From contig NC_056049.1 in the NCBI RefSeq assembly GCF_004379255.2, positions 10,586,063 to 10,650,062 on the forward strand: DNA of 64,000 nt. The letters run 5' to 3'. Positions 22,260-33,434 of the stretch are shown piece by piece. A program made the position numbers and the translations under genes. The DNA is from Salvia splendens. Its lineage: Eukaryota > Streptophyta > Magnoliopsida > Lamiales > Lamiaceae. The notes under the pieces were generated by a model. It saw only the letters and a program-made list of their open reading frames with translations. It searched no databases and was not told where the DNA came from. Each line of letters opens with the position of its first letter. Within the stretch, counting starts at the first letter, position 1.

Positions 22260-23490
22260 CTGCAAAACCAAGGAATTGTTTCAACTTCTGCCCCAACGAT
22301 TCGAGCAATTTTTCGCTTGAATGGATGATTCTTGAGCTTAAAAATTACCTAGAAGTCACGGCTCTCCGTATAGGATTACCCATTTTACTCACAATCTCTG
22401 TAGAAGATGATCCAAATTTCACATACCACACACTATATAGCTTAGGATTCCATTCCTTCACAAGCAAACAATCCATTTTCAGATTCAATCCAACACCACA
22501 TTCCATTCCTTCACAAATTAGAGAATCAACTTTCACAAATAGCAACACCACAGAAATTTCGTCTCCTTTTGTTTCTCTCCAACATTAAAATGCCCAAAAA
22601 TCAATCATCATTTACAACCAACATAATAATTTCTTAACAGCATCATCATAATTGAGTCCCATTACGCAAAAAAATCCTAATATATATACAAATTATAAGA
22701 TTATGACTCATTTGCAAGATGCACAAATATCTCATTGGCACAAAATCCATCCTTCCAGGAATAATTAGAAAAGATCAGGCACAAAATAAAACAAAAGGAG
22801 CAATCTTTAAACGAAAAAATCTAGAATTATGATTAAATAATTCGTGGAATGGAAATGCAGGGCATTTGGGTGTCACCTTATTCAAGTAAATTGAGTTACA
22901 AAAGGCAGAGAAATGGCAGAATCACAATGATGGGACTGTTATTAGGAAATGAATTAGATAAAATTAGCAAAAACATAAACAAAACAAAAAAACCACTGCA
23001 ATTATTTTGATTTATGAGTTTTGATTTTGAATAATCAAAACTGTGGTTTCGGAGGAAGAGAATAGCTGGTGGACCCTCGTCGATAAATTCTTCAAATATT
23101 TATACTAGCGAGGGATTTTATTTATTATTTATTTATTTTTATTTTTTTGTTGTTGTTTGCTAAAAATAGTTTTTTTTGGGATCAAAATTAACTTCTTATG
23201 TTAAATATCGCTCTTTAATGAGTGGATCTCATTTTAGGTAATAACAATATGTCATTATTTCTTTTAGATGTCTCTTATTTCATTAATTTTACATTAAATT
23301 AAATGTTACTATTTACTATTGAAATTAATTTTTTATAGATGCAGTTATTATGTTCTATTTGGAATTTAATTTTTCAAGTAAACAAACAAAATACTCATAC
23401 TATATTTAGAATATAAAGAACTGTGTTGTATTTGGAATTTATTTTGCAAAGTTTAGAATTGATGCGGTTCAAGTGAAACGATGGCTTTTT
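22260..23490. other. 5' region of the DUF707 gene and AT-rich spacer
   Basis: Apart from the TATA-like site and a presumed 5' UTR exon and intron that I cannot delimit, nothing recognisable is present. The short ORFs here have no family features. Confidence 0.5.
23097..23104 (-). promoter_or_regulatory. candidate TATA box of the DUF707 gene
   Basis: TATAAATA on the minus strand lies about 870 bp upstream of the chosen Met. That distance leaves room for a 5' UTR intron, which fits the acceptor at 22260. It is a position-and-motif call only. Confidence 0.35.
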
Positions 23491-23494
23491 ATAA

Positions 23495-24129
23495 GGCCAT
23501 CCACAATAGGAATAGCCCAGCAATAGCTCAGCCATAGCCCAGCCACTGTCACATCAGCAGCACTAAAAATCCTCCTGCCACATCATCAAAACAAGCAAAT
23601 AGCCCAGCAATAGCCCAGCCATAGCCTAGCCACTAATATCCACATCACTATTAACAAATATATACAAAATGAAATAATTAACAATCACACAATATGCGAA
23701 ATTTAATTTACGAGACATATACGAGAAAAGTTTAATAATACTATTAAAATTTAAAAAAGTACAATAATTTAAAAAGTAAATTAATTAAAAAAAATACAAT
23801 AATAAAAAAAAGTACATAAATTTTAAGATAGAGAGAATACTCGTTAAAACAAGTGGTGCGAATGAAAATGACGAACAAAGCGCGTATATATAGTGTTTCG
23901 AAAAAGAAAAAAAATTTATTTTTTCGCGCTAGGCGGTGCGCTGGGCGATCCGGGCGCTGCAATAGCGCCGAACGGACCGCCCAGCGCACCGCCCAGCGCC
24001 ACGCGACCGCCCAACGCTGCGCGGTTTCTCTCTCCAATCGCCCGCTGGGCGGCTGCAATAGATCGCCCAGCGAACCGCCCAGCGCCGGCGCTCGGCTGGG
24101 CGGTCGCTGGGCGCCTATTGTGGATGGCC
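23495..24129. mobile_element. PIF/Harbinger (Tourist-like) MITE
   Basis: Terminal inverted repeats GGCCATCCACAATAGG and CCTATTGTGGATGGCC are flanked by TAA on each side (23492-23494 and 24130-24132). This is the 3-bp target preference of PIF/Harbinger elements. The 635-bp interior has no transposase. Subterminal AGCCCAGC- and GCCCAGCG-type repeats are strongly GC-rich on the right side. Predicted ORFs reading through these repeats are artefacts. Confidence 0.88.
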
Positions 24130-24132
24130 TAA

Positions 24133-24437
24133 TGATGAACTTTCTTTATATACGAACATGCAAGTGTTGGAATGTATTTAAATACCAGTTTAACACCATA
24201 AATAGATATTTAATTTTCTTTATATTAATTAAAATTTAAATAAAAATTCTAATATTACGAAACAAAAATAAATAAATATATATGTAAGAACAATTTAATA
24301 TATAACAAAATACTAAAGTTAGTTAAAATAGAGAAACAATCCAACACATTACATCTTTTGTTTTCAACTTACTATCAAACTAAAGTTTCAATGAGAATAG
24401 ATTAACATAAATCAACATCAAAAAAATGATGATGGTG

Positions 24438-24503
<66 letters not shown>

Positions 24504-24926
24504 TATTGGTGAGAGAATGAAAATATAAATTATAGTTTAGTTAATTTATTTAATAAATACCTCGTACGCATATTTGTTAATAAAAAATTCGAAGCAGAAT
24601 TGCAATTTATTTTAATTTATAGATTATATAGTGTTTGGAATATATAATAATGCACTTATATGGTTTAACTTCAACCGTTGGCGGATTTTTAATAGTAGGA
24701 GCATTACTTACCAGTTTTTATACCAATATTAATATAAAGAAAAATCAAAGAGTTTTCATCAATTGAACTTTATTGATTTGTTCTAGGACATATTACTACC
24801 ATTAGAACTTATAGATAGTCTGCTTGTACAATCTATTCTTGACTAGGTCATGGTGTCTTGGTGTAGAGAGCGTGAACAATAGGAGTCTTAGATGTCTTTG
24901 GGAGTTATAAATCTAGAATTGATGCT
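24133..24926. other. AT-rich spacer
   Basis: No gene is visible. It contains the (TAA)n run described separately and the left flank of the copia element. Confidence 0.6.
24438..24502. repeat. (TAA)n microsatellite
   Basis: About 21 uninterrupted copies of ATA/AAT. Confidence 0.95.
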
Positions 24927-24931
24927 CCTAG

Positions 24932-25427
24932 TGTTGGCTGTGGATGCTCAAATGAATAGGAAACAAGTGCAGGGACTGACTTGCAAATAATCCAGAGTTC
25001 AAGTTTGAAGTTCAATTACAACGGCTAGCAACGGTTTTTCGGTTGTGAAAGAGTTGAGCTGCTTTAAAGAGTGTTGAAGCAGCAGTTACTAGCTCATAAC
25101 AGCAATCAATAGCTAGAGTTATAGATACACACTATCTTTGTGAGGAATTAGATTGAATAGTCTTCGGTTCTTGATGTGAGTTCATGAGCGAAGAGAGAGT
25201 TGCTGATTCTTGAGTGTGTGATCGTGTTGTATGATTGTAATTCTTGATCGTGTTGATATAAAGAGCTTCGTGATTCTCCCGTGGACGTAGGTTCGAAAGA
25301 GCCGAACCACGTAAACAACCATGTCCTCTATTTCTGCAAGTTTATTCATTGCTTTGCTTGTGTTTGTTGAATTGTCCGTGAGTTAGAGTTTCTTCATTCT
25401 CGTTTCGTTTCTTCGTTCATTCTAACA
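24932..25427 (+). repeat. copia-1 5' LTR
   Basis: 496-bp LTR, the partner of 30807-31297. Confidence 0.93.
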
Positions 25428-25463
25428 AATTGGCGCCGTCTGTGGGAATCTCAAGCTCACGAG

Positions 25464-26519
25464 ATGACAACCGCGAAGTTCGACATGGAGAAGTTCACGG
25501 GCAAAAACGATTTTGGGATGTGGCGGCTCAAGATGAAGGCAATTCTTATGCAGCAAGGTTTATGGGAGGTGTTGAAGAATAAGGCTGATCCAGATGGGGA
25601 GAAGGGTGATGCCAAGGGGCAAGAGGCTGACAAGGGTGGAGCTAAGGCCCAGGATCTTCATGACAGAGCTTATAGTACACTGATCTTGAGTTTTAGTGAT
25701 CGGGTACTGAGAGAAGTTTCTAAAGAAGAGACCGCGGCTGGGGTTGGGCCAACCTCGAGTCATTGTACATGACTAAGTCGCTCAGCAATAGGCTCTTGCT
25801 CAAACAAAAGCTATTCACGTTCAAGATGTCAGAATCAAGAAGTATTGGAGAGCAACTTGAGGAGTTTGCCAAGTATGTCGAAGATCTTGAGAATATAGAA
25901 GCGGTTATCAAGGATGAGGACAAGGCACTAATGCTCCTCAACTCCTTGCCCAAAAGTTTTGAGCAATTCAAGGATGCGATACTACTTGGCAGGGATTCGA
26001 AAGTCACCTATGAAGAGGTGCATTCTGCCCTCAAGATGAAAGAATTCCAGAAGGTAGCTGAGAAGGTTGTGGATCAAAAGAGTGAAAGCCTTACTGTAAA
26101 GTTTGATCCAAGAAAGGGTGGAAAGAAGAAGTTTCCGAAGAAGCAGAAACCTTGGAAGGAGAGGCCCGTGGAGGAAAAGGAAATCAGATCATGTCATTAT
26201 TGCAAGAAGCCCGGACACATCAAGAAAAACTGTTTTGCTTGGAGAAGGAAGCAAGCCGAAGGTGACAAAGCACTTGATACTGCTGATGTTACAGAGGAAG
26301 TTGAGATGGCCCAGGTTATGAATGTGACAGAGGATGAGGCCCCGAATGTATGGGTGATTGATACTTCCAAGAGAAGGTGGCTCATGAACCTCCAAGATGC
26401 CACTGGTTCTGTTTTGCTTGGAAATAATCAAGTCTGCCAGGTGAAGGGCATAGGGAGTGCGAGATTGCTCATGGATGATGGTTCTCAGAGGATATTATCA
26501 GAAGTTAGGTATATCCCCT
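25464..26519 (+). pseudogene. copia-1 gag and start of protease, frameshifted
   Basis: It starts at an ATG encoding MTTAKFDMEKFTGKNDFGMW, the typical copia gag start. The frame is lost near 25749, apparently by loss of one T, and resumes as MTKSLSNRLLLKQKLFTFKM. The zinc knuckle CHYCKKPGHIKKNC is intact. The protease site reads VWVIDTSKR, so the usual D-S/T-G triad is lost. The frame ends at the junction with the nested element at 26520. Confidence 0.88.
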
Positions 26520-26774
26520 TGTTAAGGATATAGTTCCTCAACGATAGGAAATCGCTTCGAACGTCGCGGGAGCTTTGCCCGTCGATCAATCCGGCGTCGA
26601 ATTCTAAGGTTTGTGCTTTTGTGCACGAGGGAAAAAGATAAATTGCGTATAAAAATATTTTATTTCTTGATTGAATAATATGAATAATAATGTCCACTAT
26701 TTATAATAGTGGATACTAACTTAATGAGCAAGACAAAAGATATGAAAAAGATATGCAAATCCATAATTAACTAA

Positions 26775-28148
26775 CTAACTAAATAATAATAATAATAATA
26801 ATCGTATCAATTCCCCCACGATTGAAATCCACCTTGTCCTCAAGGTGGGAACCATGAAGCAACGATGAGCGTCGAGGAATCCTCCTGGGTCAAACATACA
26901 CGGAATAGTTGGGCGTCTCCCTGCATCATCTCCATCAAAAATCACAAAGGGATGACCCTTATGGACATGATAATTCAGTTCTAAAATCTTGTGAATGCGT
27001 CCATGAATGCTCAAGAATAGAGTGTCATTTTGCGGAGGAATCAAACGGGCATCGACATCGAGTGATGTTAATCGATGATTCATATTTGCAACATTCTTAA
27101 CATGTGAATCACTCAATAATTCCATTGACGCGTTGCACCTCATGGAATTACCAAAATCAACCTTAGCTTGAAGAACCTTGATTGGAAAAGCATTAAGTTG
27201 CATCGAGCACTCAAATTGCCCTTGAACTTGTTCCTCCTCGCGCCTGTGATCCTGACTAGGTTTCGTCTCCTTCTCAGCCTTTTCAACACCACAAAAACCA
27301 GCAGAAGAATCAAGAATCTTCTCGGTGGAATAATCAAATCCATCCTCAATGGAGCCATCCTCCTCGTCTATCACCTCAATCGGAGGCAATTCTTCTGTCC
27401 AAACCTCTTCCATGATCGGCATCTCTACGTCACTGGAATCGGAGATAGGTTCAGCGAAAATCTGAAATTGGGCATGCTCCGGCGAACGCGGCAAATGTTG
27501 GATTTCAACAAACCCATTGGCAGGGGTTGAGATCGGGACAGCAGCAGTGGGCAGCGGCGTGGCTTTCGGTGGACACCAGCAGGACGGTGAGTGTTGCGGG
27601 GGTAGTTGTGGCCGCTGAGGCGGTTGATAAGGCTGATCATATGGTGAGTATCCCTGCTGCGTGCGCAACCTTGGCGGGTCCCAACAAGAGGGTGGTGGTG
27701 GCGAGTACAAATCTGGCTCGTAGGACGATGGTTGCTGATACGCAGTTTCCTGACTCAGCCATGGCGGGTCCAAGGAAGTGGGCTGACGGGCTTGGTAGGG
27801 ATGGTGTGTTGGGTGGAGTCGCCCATCCTGTGGATATGGATATGATGGCTGTTGATCTAACGCTCTGATCGGATGGTGCGGGGGTTAATATACGGGCTGC
27901 AACGGTGGCTGGTAGTGCGCGTGAGGTGGCTGTGCGGCAGTGTACAGCCGAGGTTGGTCGGGTGGATCAGGTTCGGGTTGCAATGGAGGGAGCGTTGCTG
28001 CCACCCTGCGCTTATGCTCAACCAATCGGGTCTCGAGCTGGGCGAGCCTATCGAGAATATTCTCCCACGTTGCTTCTGTTGAATTCAATTGCAAGCCTTC
28101 AGATGCTTGCGATATCTCCCACCATGAACGAAGATTGACTTCAGCCAT
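26775..28148 (-). pseudogene. single gag-like ORF of the nested element, one in-frame stop
   Basis: One frame runs from the ATG at 28148 to 26775 (458 codons including the final stop), broken only by a TAA at 27885-27887 after 87 codons. The N-terminus (MAEVNLRSWWEISQASEG and ENILDRLAQLETRLVEHKRR) looks helical or coiled-coil. It is followed by a long Q/P/Y-rich segment, an acidic segment (EEVWTEELPPIEVIDEEDGS) and a tail that runs through the purine tract into the LTR. There is no CCHC knuckle. Position right after the PBS suggests a gag-derived protein; no family was recognised. Confidence 0.6.
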
Positions 28149-28150
28149 GA

Positions 28151-28170
28151 GCTCTCAATGAAAGCACCAC
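28151..28170 (-). promoter_or_regulatory. PBS of nested element
   Basis: Reads GTGGTGCTTTCATTGAGAGC on the minus strand, one base inside the LTR end, directly before the ORF start. Confidence 0.7.
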
Positions 28171-28408
28171 TTGTTAAGGATATAGTTCCTCAACGATAGG
28201 AAATCGCGTCGAACATCGCGAGAGCTTTGCTCGTCGATCAATCCGACGTCGAATTCTAGGGTTTGTGCTTTTGTACACGAGGGAAAAAGATAAATTGCGT
28301 ATAAAAAGTATTTTATTTCTTGATTGAATAATATGAATAATAATGTCCACTATTTATAATAGTGGATACTAACTTAATGAGCAAGACAAAAGATATGCAA
28401 ATCCATAA

Positions 28409-30745
28409 CAGAGAAAGGCAGTACACTGAAGTGTCTTTGGACAGACAACGGCCTGGAGTTCCTCTCATCAAAATTTGATGTTTTTCTGTAAGAGCAAAGG
28501 GATCAAGAGGCATAGGACTGTTCCACATAATCTACAACAAAACGGAGTGGCTGAGAGAGCCAATAGGACAATCCTAGAGAGGCTGAGATGTATGTTGATT
28601 TCATCTGGTATGCCTAAGCATTTCTGGGCAGAGGCTGCTTCAATGGCTGTTGTGCTCATCAATAAGTATCCTTCTACTTCAATTAACAATGACACACCAG
28701 ATATGAGGTGGTATGGATCGGCTGGAGATTACACTAAGTTGAGAAGTTTTGGCTGCAGGGTGTATGCACACACCAAGAGAACCAAGCTGGATCCTAGAGC
28801 TTTGAAATGTATTATGTTGGGGTATCAAAAGGGTGTCAAAGGCTACAGGTTATGGTGCACGGAAAAGGGGATGGGCCAGGTTGTCATAAGCAGAGATGTG
28901 GTATTCAAAGAGAGTGAAATGCCTTATTTGTTGGGAAATTCAGACAGTACTCGATTTGAGGTGGAGCTCACTGGGCAGCAGTCTGAGAATTCCCATGATG
29001 CTCAGTCTGATGAGGAGACTACAGAAGTAATTCCATCAGAGGAAACAAATGAGAGCCAGAGAAGTCATGTTATAGCCAGAGACAGACAGAGAAGGCAGAT
29101 CAAGCTCCCTTCCAGATATAGTGATTATGACATGTTGTATTATGCTCTCACTGTTGCAGAGGAGATTGAATACCATGAGCCATCAACCTATAAAGAGGCA
29201 CTGAGAAGTCCAGAGCAAGATAGATGGCTCAGAGCAATGCAAGAGAAGATAGATTCACTCTACAAGAATCACACTTGGATTCTGGTTCTGAGGTCCAAGC
29301 ACCAGAAATGTATAGGCTGTAAGTGGGTGTACAAGAAGAAAGTAGAGGCATTCAGGAACAATGAAGTGAGATATAAGGCAAGATTGGTAGCCAAGGGATT
29401 CACACAAAGAGAGGGAATAGATTTCAATGAGATTTTTTCCCCTGTGGTGAAGCATAGTTCCATAAGGATTCTACTTGCCATTGTTGCTCACAAAGATTGG
29501 GAGCTTCAACAGATGGATGTGAAGACGGCCTTCTTGAATGGAGAATTAGAGGAGATGATATACATGGAGCAGCCTGAGGGCTTTGTGAAGAAGGGTGGGA
29601 AAGATAGAGTTTGCCTGCTGAAAAGAAGCTTGTATGGACTTAGGCAAAGCTCTAGGCAGTGGTACATCATATTTGATGAATTTATGCAGAGAGTAGGTTT
29701 TGAGAAATCGCAATATGACAATTGTGTTTTCATTAAGAAGAGCAAGGGGGTGGCCATTGCATATTTGCTGCTCTATGTAGACGATATGTTAATTGCAGCA
29801 GCTTCATTATCAGATATTCAAGACATTAAGAATGAATTGGAGTCAGAATTTGATATGAAGGATTTGGGGAATGCAAAGAGGATCTTAGGGATGGATATCA
29901 TCAGAAATAGGAAAGAAAGAAAGCTATGGCTCACTCAGAAGGAATACATCAAGAAGCTGCTGGAAAGGTTTCAGATGGAGAACAACAAGTCTGTAACAAT
30001 TCCTTTGTCAGCTCAGTTCAAGTTATCTGCCAATCAGAGTCCAAAGATAGAAGATCAGAGAAGAGAGATGCTGAAAGTACCTTATGCTAGCATTGTGGGC
30101 AGTATAATGTATACAATGGTTTGCTCAAGACCAGACATAAGCTATGCTATCAGTGTAACTAGTAGGTTCATGGCTGACCCGGGAATGGAGCATTGGCATG
30201 GATTGAAGTGGATATTGAAGTATCTCAGAGGCACAACTGATTACAGCATACTATTTGATGGTGAATGCAAGTCCAGTGATGAGGTTGTGATGGGATATCG
30301 TGACTCAGATTTTGCAGTGAGTCAAGATACAAGGAAATCACAATCCGGGTATGTCTTTTGCCTATATGGATCTGCTGTCAGCTGGAAATCGAATTTACAA
30401 TCAGTAGTAGAATTCTCCACAATAGAAGATGAGTATATTTCCATGGCAGAGACAGTGAAAAAGAGTTTCTGGTTGAAGGGCATACTTTCAGACTTTGGAA
30501 TAAAGCAAGAGGCAGTCATGTGTGACAGTAATAGTGCGATATGTTTGTCTAAACATCAGACATTCCATGAAAGGTCCAAACATGTTGATGTTAAGCTTTA
30601 CTTTATTAGGGATGAAGTGAGTAAAGGAAAGGTGAAGATTGTGAAAGTTTCCACTGAGGAGAATGCGGCAGATATGTTAACCAAGACCATTCCAAGTTCC
30701 AAGCTCAAACATTGCTTGGAGTTGGTCAAGTTGGTGGAGTACTGA
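28409..30745 (+). pseudogene. copia-1 pol: partial integrase, RT and RNase H
   Basis: It begins mid-integrase with KGSTLKCLWTDNGLEFLSSK. A frameshift in a T-run near 28480 is followed by the main frame (28475-30745). Visible blocks are HNLQQNGVAERANRTI (integrase Glu), CKWVYKKK and RYKARLVAKGF (reverse transcriptase), DVKTAFLNG, YVDDML (catalytic site) and MKDLGNAKRILGMDI. RNase H follows with GYRDSDFA, FSTIEDEY and CDSNSAICLSKH. The first half of integrase, with its zinc-binding region, was lost at the junction with the nested element, so no active integrase can be made. Confidence 0.92.
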
Positions 30746-30806
30746 GAGCTGGGAGATTGGAAAAGATGATCGAGCATTGTTTCATTTGAGATCCAAGGTG
30801 GAGATT

Positions 30807-31297
30807 TGTTGGCTGTGGATGCTCAAATGAATAAGAAACAAGTACAGGGACTGACTTGCAAATAATCAAGAGTTCAAGTTTGAAGTTCAATTACAACGGC
30901 TAGCAACGGTTTTTCGGTTGTGAAAGAGTTATGCTGCTTTAAAGAGTGTTGAAGCAGCAATTACTAGCTCATAACAACAATCAATAGCTAGAGTTAGAGA
31001 TACACACTATCTTTGTGAGGAATTAGATTGAATAGTCTTCGGTTCTTGATGTGAGTTCATGAGCGAAGAGAGAGTTGCTGATTCTTGAGTGTGTGATCGT
31101 GTTGTATGATTGTAATTCTTGATCGTGTTGATATAAAGAGCTTCGTACCCGTGGACGTAGGTTCGAAAGAGCCGAACCACGTAAACAGTCGTGTCCTCTA
31201 TTTCTGCAAGTTTATTCATTGCTTTGCTTGTGTTTGTTGAATTGTCCGTGAATTAGAGTTTCTTCATTCTCGTTTCGTTTCTTTGTTCATTCTAACA
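30807..31297 (+). repeat. copia-1 3' LTR
   Basis: 491 bp, followed by the CCTAG target duplication. Confidence 0.93.
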
Positions 31298-31596
31298 CCT
31301 AGTGTATATGACATACTTTGTGCCGCATGGGTAATAGTTATGTGATTCGTTCTAGTTACATATGAACTGTGAAAGCATATATGCAATTGTTTATTGCTCT
31401 CGTTAACTTACAAGCTTTTGGTTTTCAAAATAAAAAATCTTTTGTTTCTCCAAATAGTAAAAGAACTTAGTAGAAGGTAGACAATCTATGATAGTTTTTC
31501 CTGTGATCGATATTCAGTACTGACCTTTAGTTATACTATATATAATATGTACACTTGCAGGTTTATTTAATGGTAATAAAAAGTGCATCAGATTTT

Positions 31597-31816
31597 TGGC
31601 GTCGTTGCCGTGGAATACTTTCACGCTTTGTGGTTGATATATTTTAACGGATTATTTTGCTAATTTGTTTTTTACTACTTTTATTTAATTTTTGTTTCAA
31701 TAGATTTTCCTACAAGAATGGAAAATTGATACTATTACGGTGAGGAGCAACAATGAGGATACTACGAAGGATATTATGACCCCAACCAAGAGGAGAATAT
31801 TATTATAATGATTGAT
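31597..31816 (+). pseudogene. Ty3/gypsy (Athila/Tat-like) relic: PBS and gag start
   Basis: TGGCGTCGTTGCCGTGGA at 31597-31614 is one or two changes from the tRNA-Asp-type PBS of Athila/Tat gypsy elements, and is preceded by an LTR-like CATCA end. About 100 bp later an ATG frame encodes MEN, a stop, YYYGEEQQ, a stop, then GYYEGYYDPNQEEN. This is a Y/G/N-rich gag start with two stops. The rest of the element is not visible. A short, decayed remnant; the assignment is an inference. Confidence 0.45.
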
Positions 31817-33071
31817 CTGATTATCCATCTTCTGAATTGAAGAAGAACCCTACTTCGAATTGTAAATTGGGAGAATTAGGGAGAGAAAATGTGACACGAT
31901 TTTTGGGGTGTGTCTATTAGATCACTTTTAAAATAAAAGAAATGTGTGTTGGGAGTTATTTGAGTGTCGGCTAGATTGGTTTAACGTGAAGGGTGGCTGT
32001 GTTATTTGTTAGTTGGGCCAAGGAATTAAGAATTTGTGTTTGGGTTTAAATTAAGTATTTGGGCTGCCCATTTCCTTAATTCATTGTTGGGCTAGTTTTT
32101 TGGAATTAACAGTTTTGCCGATAATTAATTGTTGGTGAATAAAAATTCAAGAATTGTAAAAGGGTCGAAGTGTAGGATTTTGAGGACACAAATTGCCGAC
32201 CGGCGTCTCCCATGACGCCTTGGGCGGCCGCGAAAGAAAAGAGAAACGGCGTTGTCAAGTCAAAGAAATAATTAATTTAAAGAAATGCTATTAATTAAAT
32301 TTCCAGATTTAACTAATACTATGCAAGTTCTGAAAATCTCCTTGAAGTGAACCACGTATAACATGATTAATTAGGAGCATCCATTATAAATTAAGTATAA
32401 GAATTTCCCAAGTCTTATTAGTACGTTGATTTGTTTCAAAAGGCTATCTCCGCGAGCTAGAGTCAGAGTGAGAGAACTCAAGTTAAGGATAAGCGAACAA
32501 GGTGTGTTTTTTTTTAAATTCAGAAAATATCTTTGAAGTATGCTTACAGTTATTTACATTTCCTTTATTTTTTATCTTGCCATATTTTGTTTTGAGCTTT
32601 GTCTATCTGCTTGTAATGTATTTTTTAAGGATTCAAGACACATATGTTTACCCCGGACTTGCTCTTGTAAATATTTCAATTACCCAACAAACTCAACAAG
32701 AAAATGAAACAATAAAAATGGTGAAAAAGGAAGAAGATGAAGGTGTTATGATTTTTAGATAGATGCTTGGAACCTGTGGAACTTCGACAAAACAATGAAG
32801 ACAACCCAAGACAACTTTCACTAAAACAAGAATCTAATAGCTCCATAAAACTAGCAACAAAAGAACTAGAATTGCATACCTTAACATTCAATCCAAGTCT
32901 GAAACCACAAGAAATTTTTGATAGATCTTAAAAAATGAAGAAGGATGCTCAATGTTGAGACTTTGCTTGTTTACAAATGAGTTCAAAGCTTCCATGAAAT
33001 GAACCATAGCAATAGTATTTATACTATGGGTTTAAGAAGAGAAAAAGAAAACATAAAATAGAAGTCTAAAA
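31817..33071. other. unresolved repeat-derived sequence left of copia-2
   Basis: No gene is visible. Minus-strand TATAAATA (about 33017) and transcript-like sequence suggest an LTR fragment in minus orientation, which may continue at 37719 beyond copia-2. Boundaries are not resolved. Confidence 0.4.
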
Positions 33072-33076
33072 GTTAT

Positions 33077-33393
33077 TGTTAATTATGGAGCCTAAAATAT
33101 CTCCTACCATGTTTAGGATTTGTTTCCTTGAAGTATATTTCCTTGTGATAGATTTATTCCTTAAAAGATATTTCCTTATGGAATATGTTTCCTAGTTTGA
33201 CTAGAATTAGGGCTCTCTAGTTACTTATAAATAGAGGTGCTCCCTTATTGTTAAATCATCCTGAAATTATATAGTGAAATCCCTGGCTTGGCATCGCCCC
33301 CAGACGTAGATACACATTATATCGAACTGGGTAAACAACTTCTTGTGTTCATTCTCTTTCATATTCGTGATTGCCTGTGTTTATTTCCCAACA
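33077..33393 (+). repeat. copia-2 5' LTR
   Basis: 317 bp. It contains TATAAATAG (about 33225), a likely TATA box for the element transcript. Confidence 0.94.
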
Positions 33394-33434
33394 ACTGGTA
33401 TCAAGAGCCTAGGGTTTAAGAGGCAGAAATCACG

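Larger units (their letters stand above)
26520..28408 (-). mobile_element. non-autonomous LTR element with one gag-like ORF, nested in copia-1
   Basis: LTRs are 26520-26809 (290 bp, complete) and 28172-28408 (237 bp, missing about 50 bp at its outer end). In element orientation the complete LTR starts TGATACGATTATT and ends TATATCCTTAACA. The PBS lies at 28151-28170 and a GTGGGGGAAT purine tract precedes the 3' LTR. Only one long frame is present, with no protease, integrase or reverse transcriptase. It interrupts copia-1 at the start of the protease/pre-integrase region. No target duplication is found, and the copia sequence between pre-integrase and mid-integrase is missing. Both facts point to a deletion across the right junction. 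Confidence 0.85.
24932..31297 (+). mobile_element. defective Ty1/copia element (Tork/Tnt1-like)
   Basis: LTRs are 24932-25427 and 30807-31297, starting TGTTGGCTGTGG and ending TTCATTCTAACA. The target duplication is CCTAG (24927-24931 and 31298-31302). The PBS at 25431 starts TGGCGCCGTCTGTGGGA, and a purine tract AAGGTGGAGATTT precedes the 3' LTR. Gag, zinc knuckle, protease, integrase, reverse transcriptase and RNase H appear in copia order. The LTRs differ at roughly a dozen positions plus a small indel, so it is clearly older than the copia at 33077. It is broken by frameshifts and by a nested LTR element at 26520-28408. Confidence 0.93.

Noticed and set aside
23853..24239. 128-codon Arg/Ala-rich ORF
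   Set aside because: It reads through GC-rich subterminal repeats of the Harbinger-type MITE and out of its end, so it is an artefact of repeat composition.
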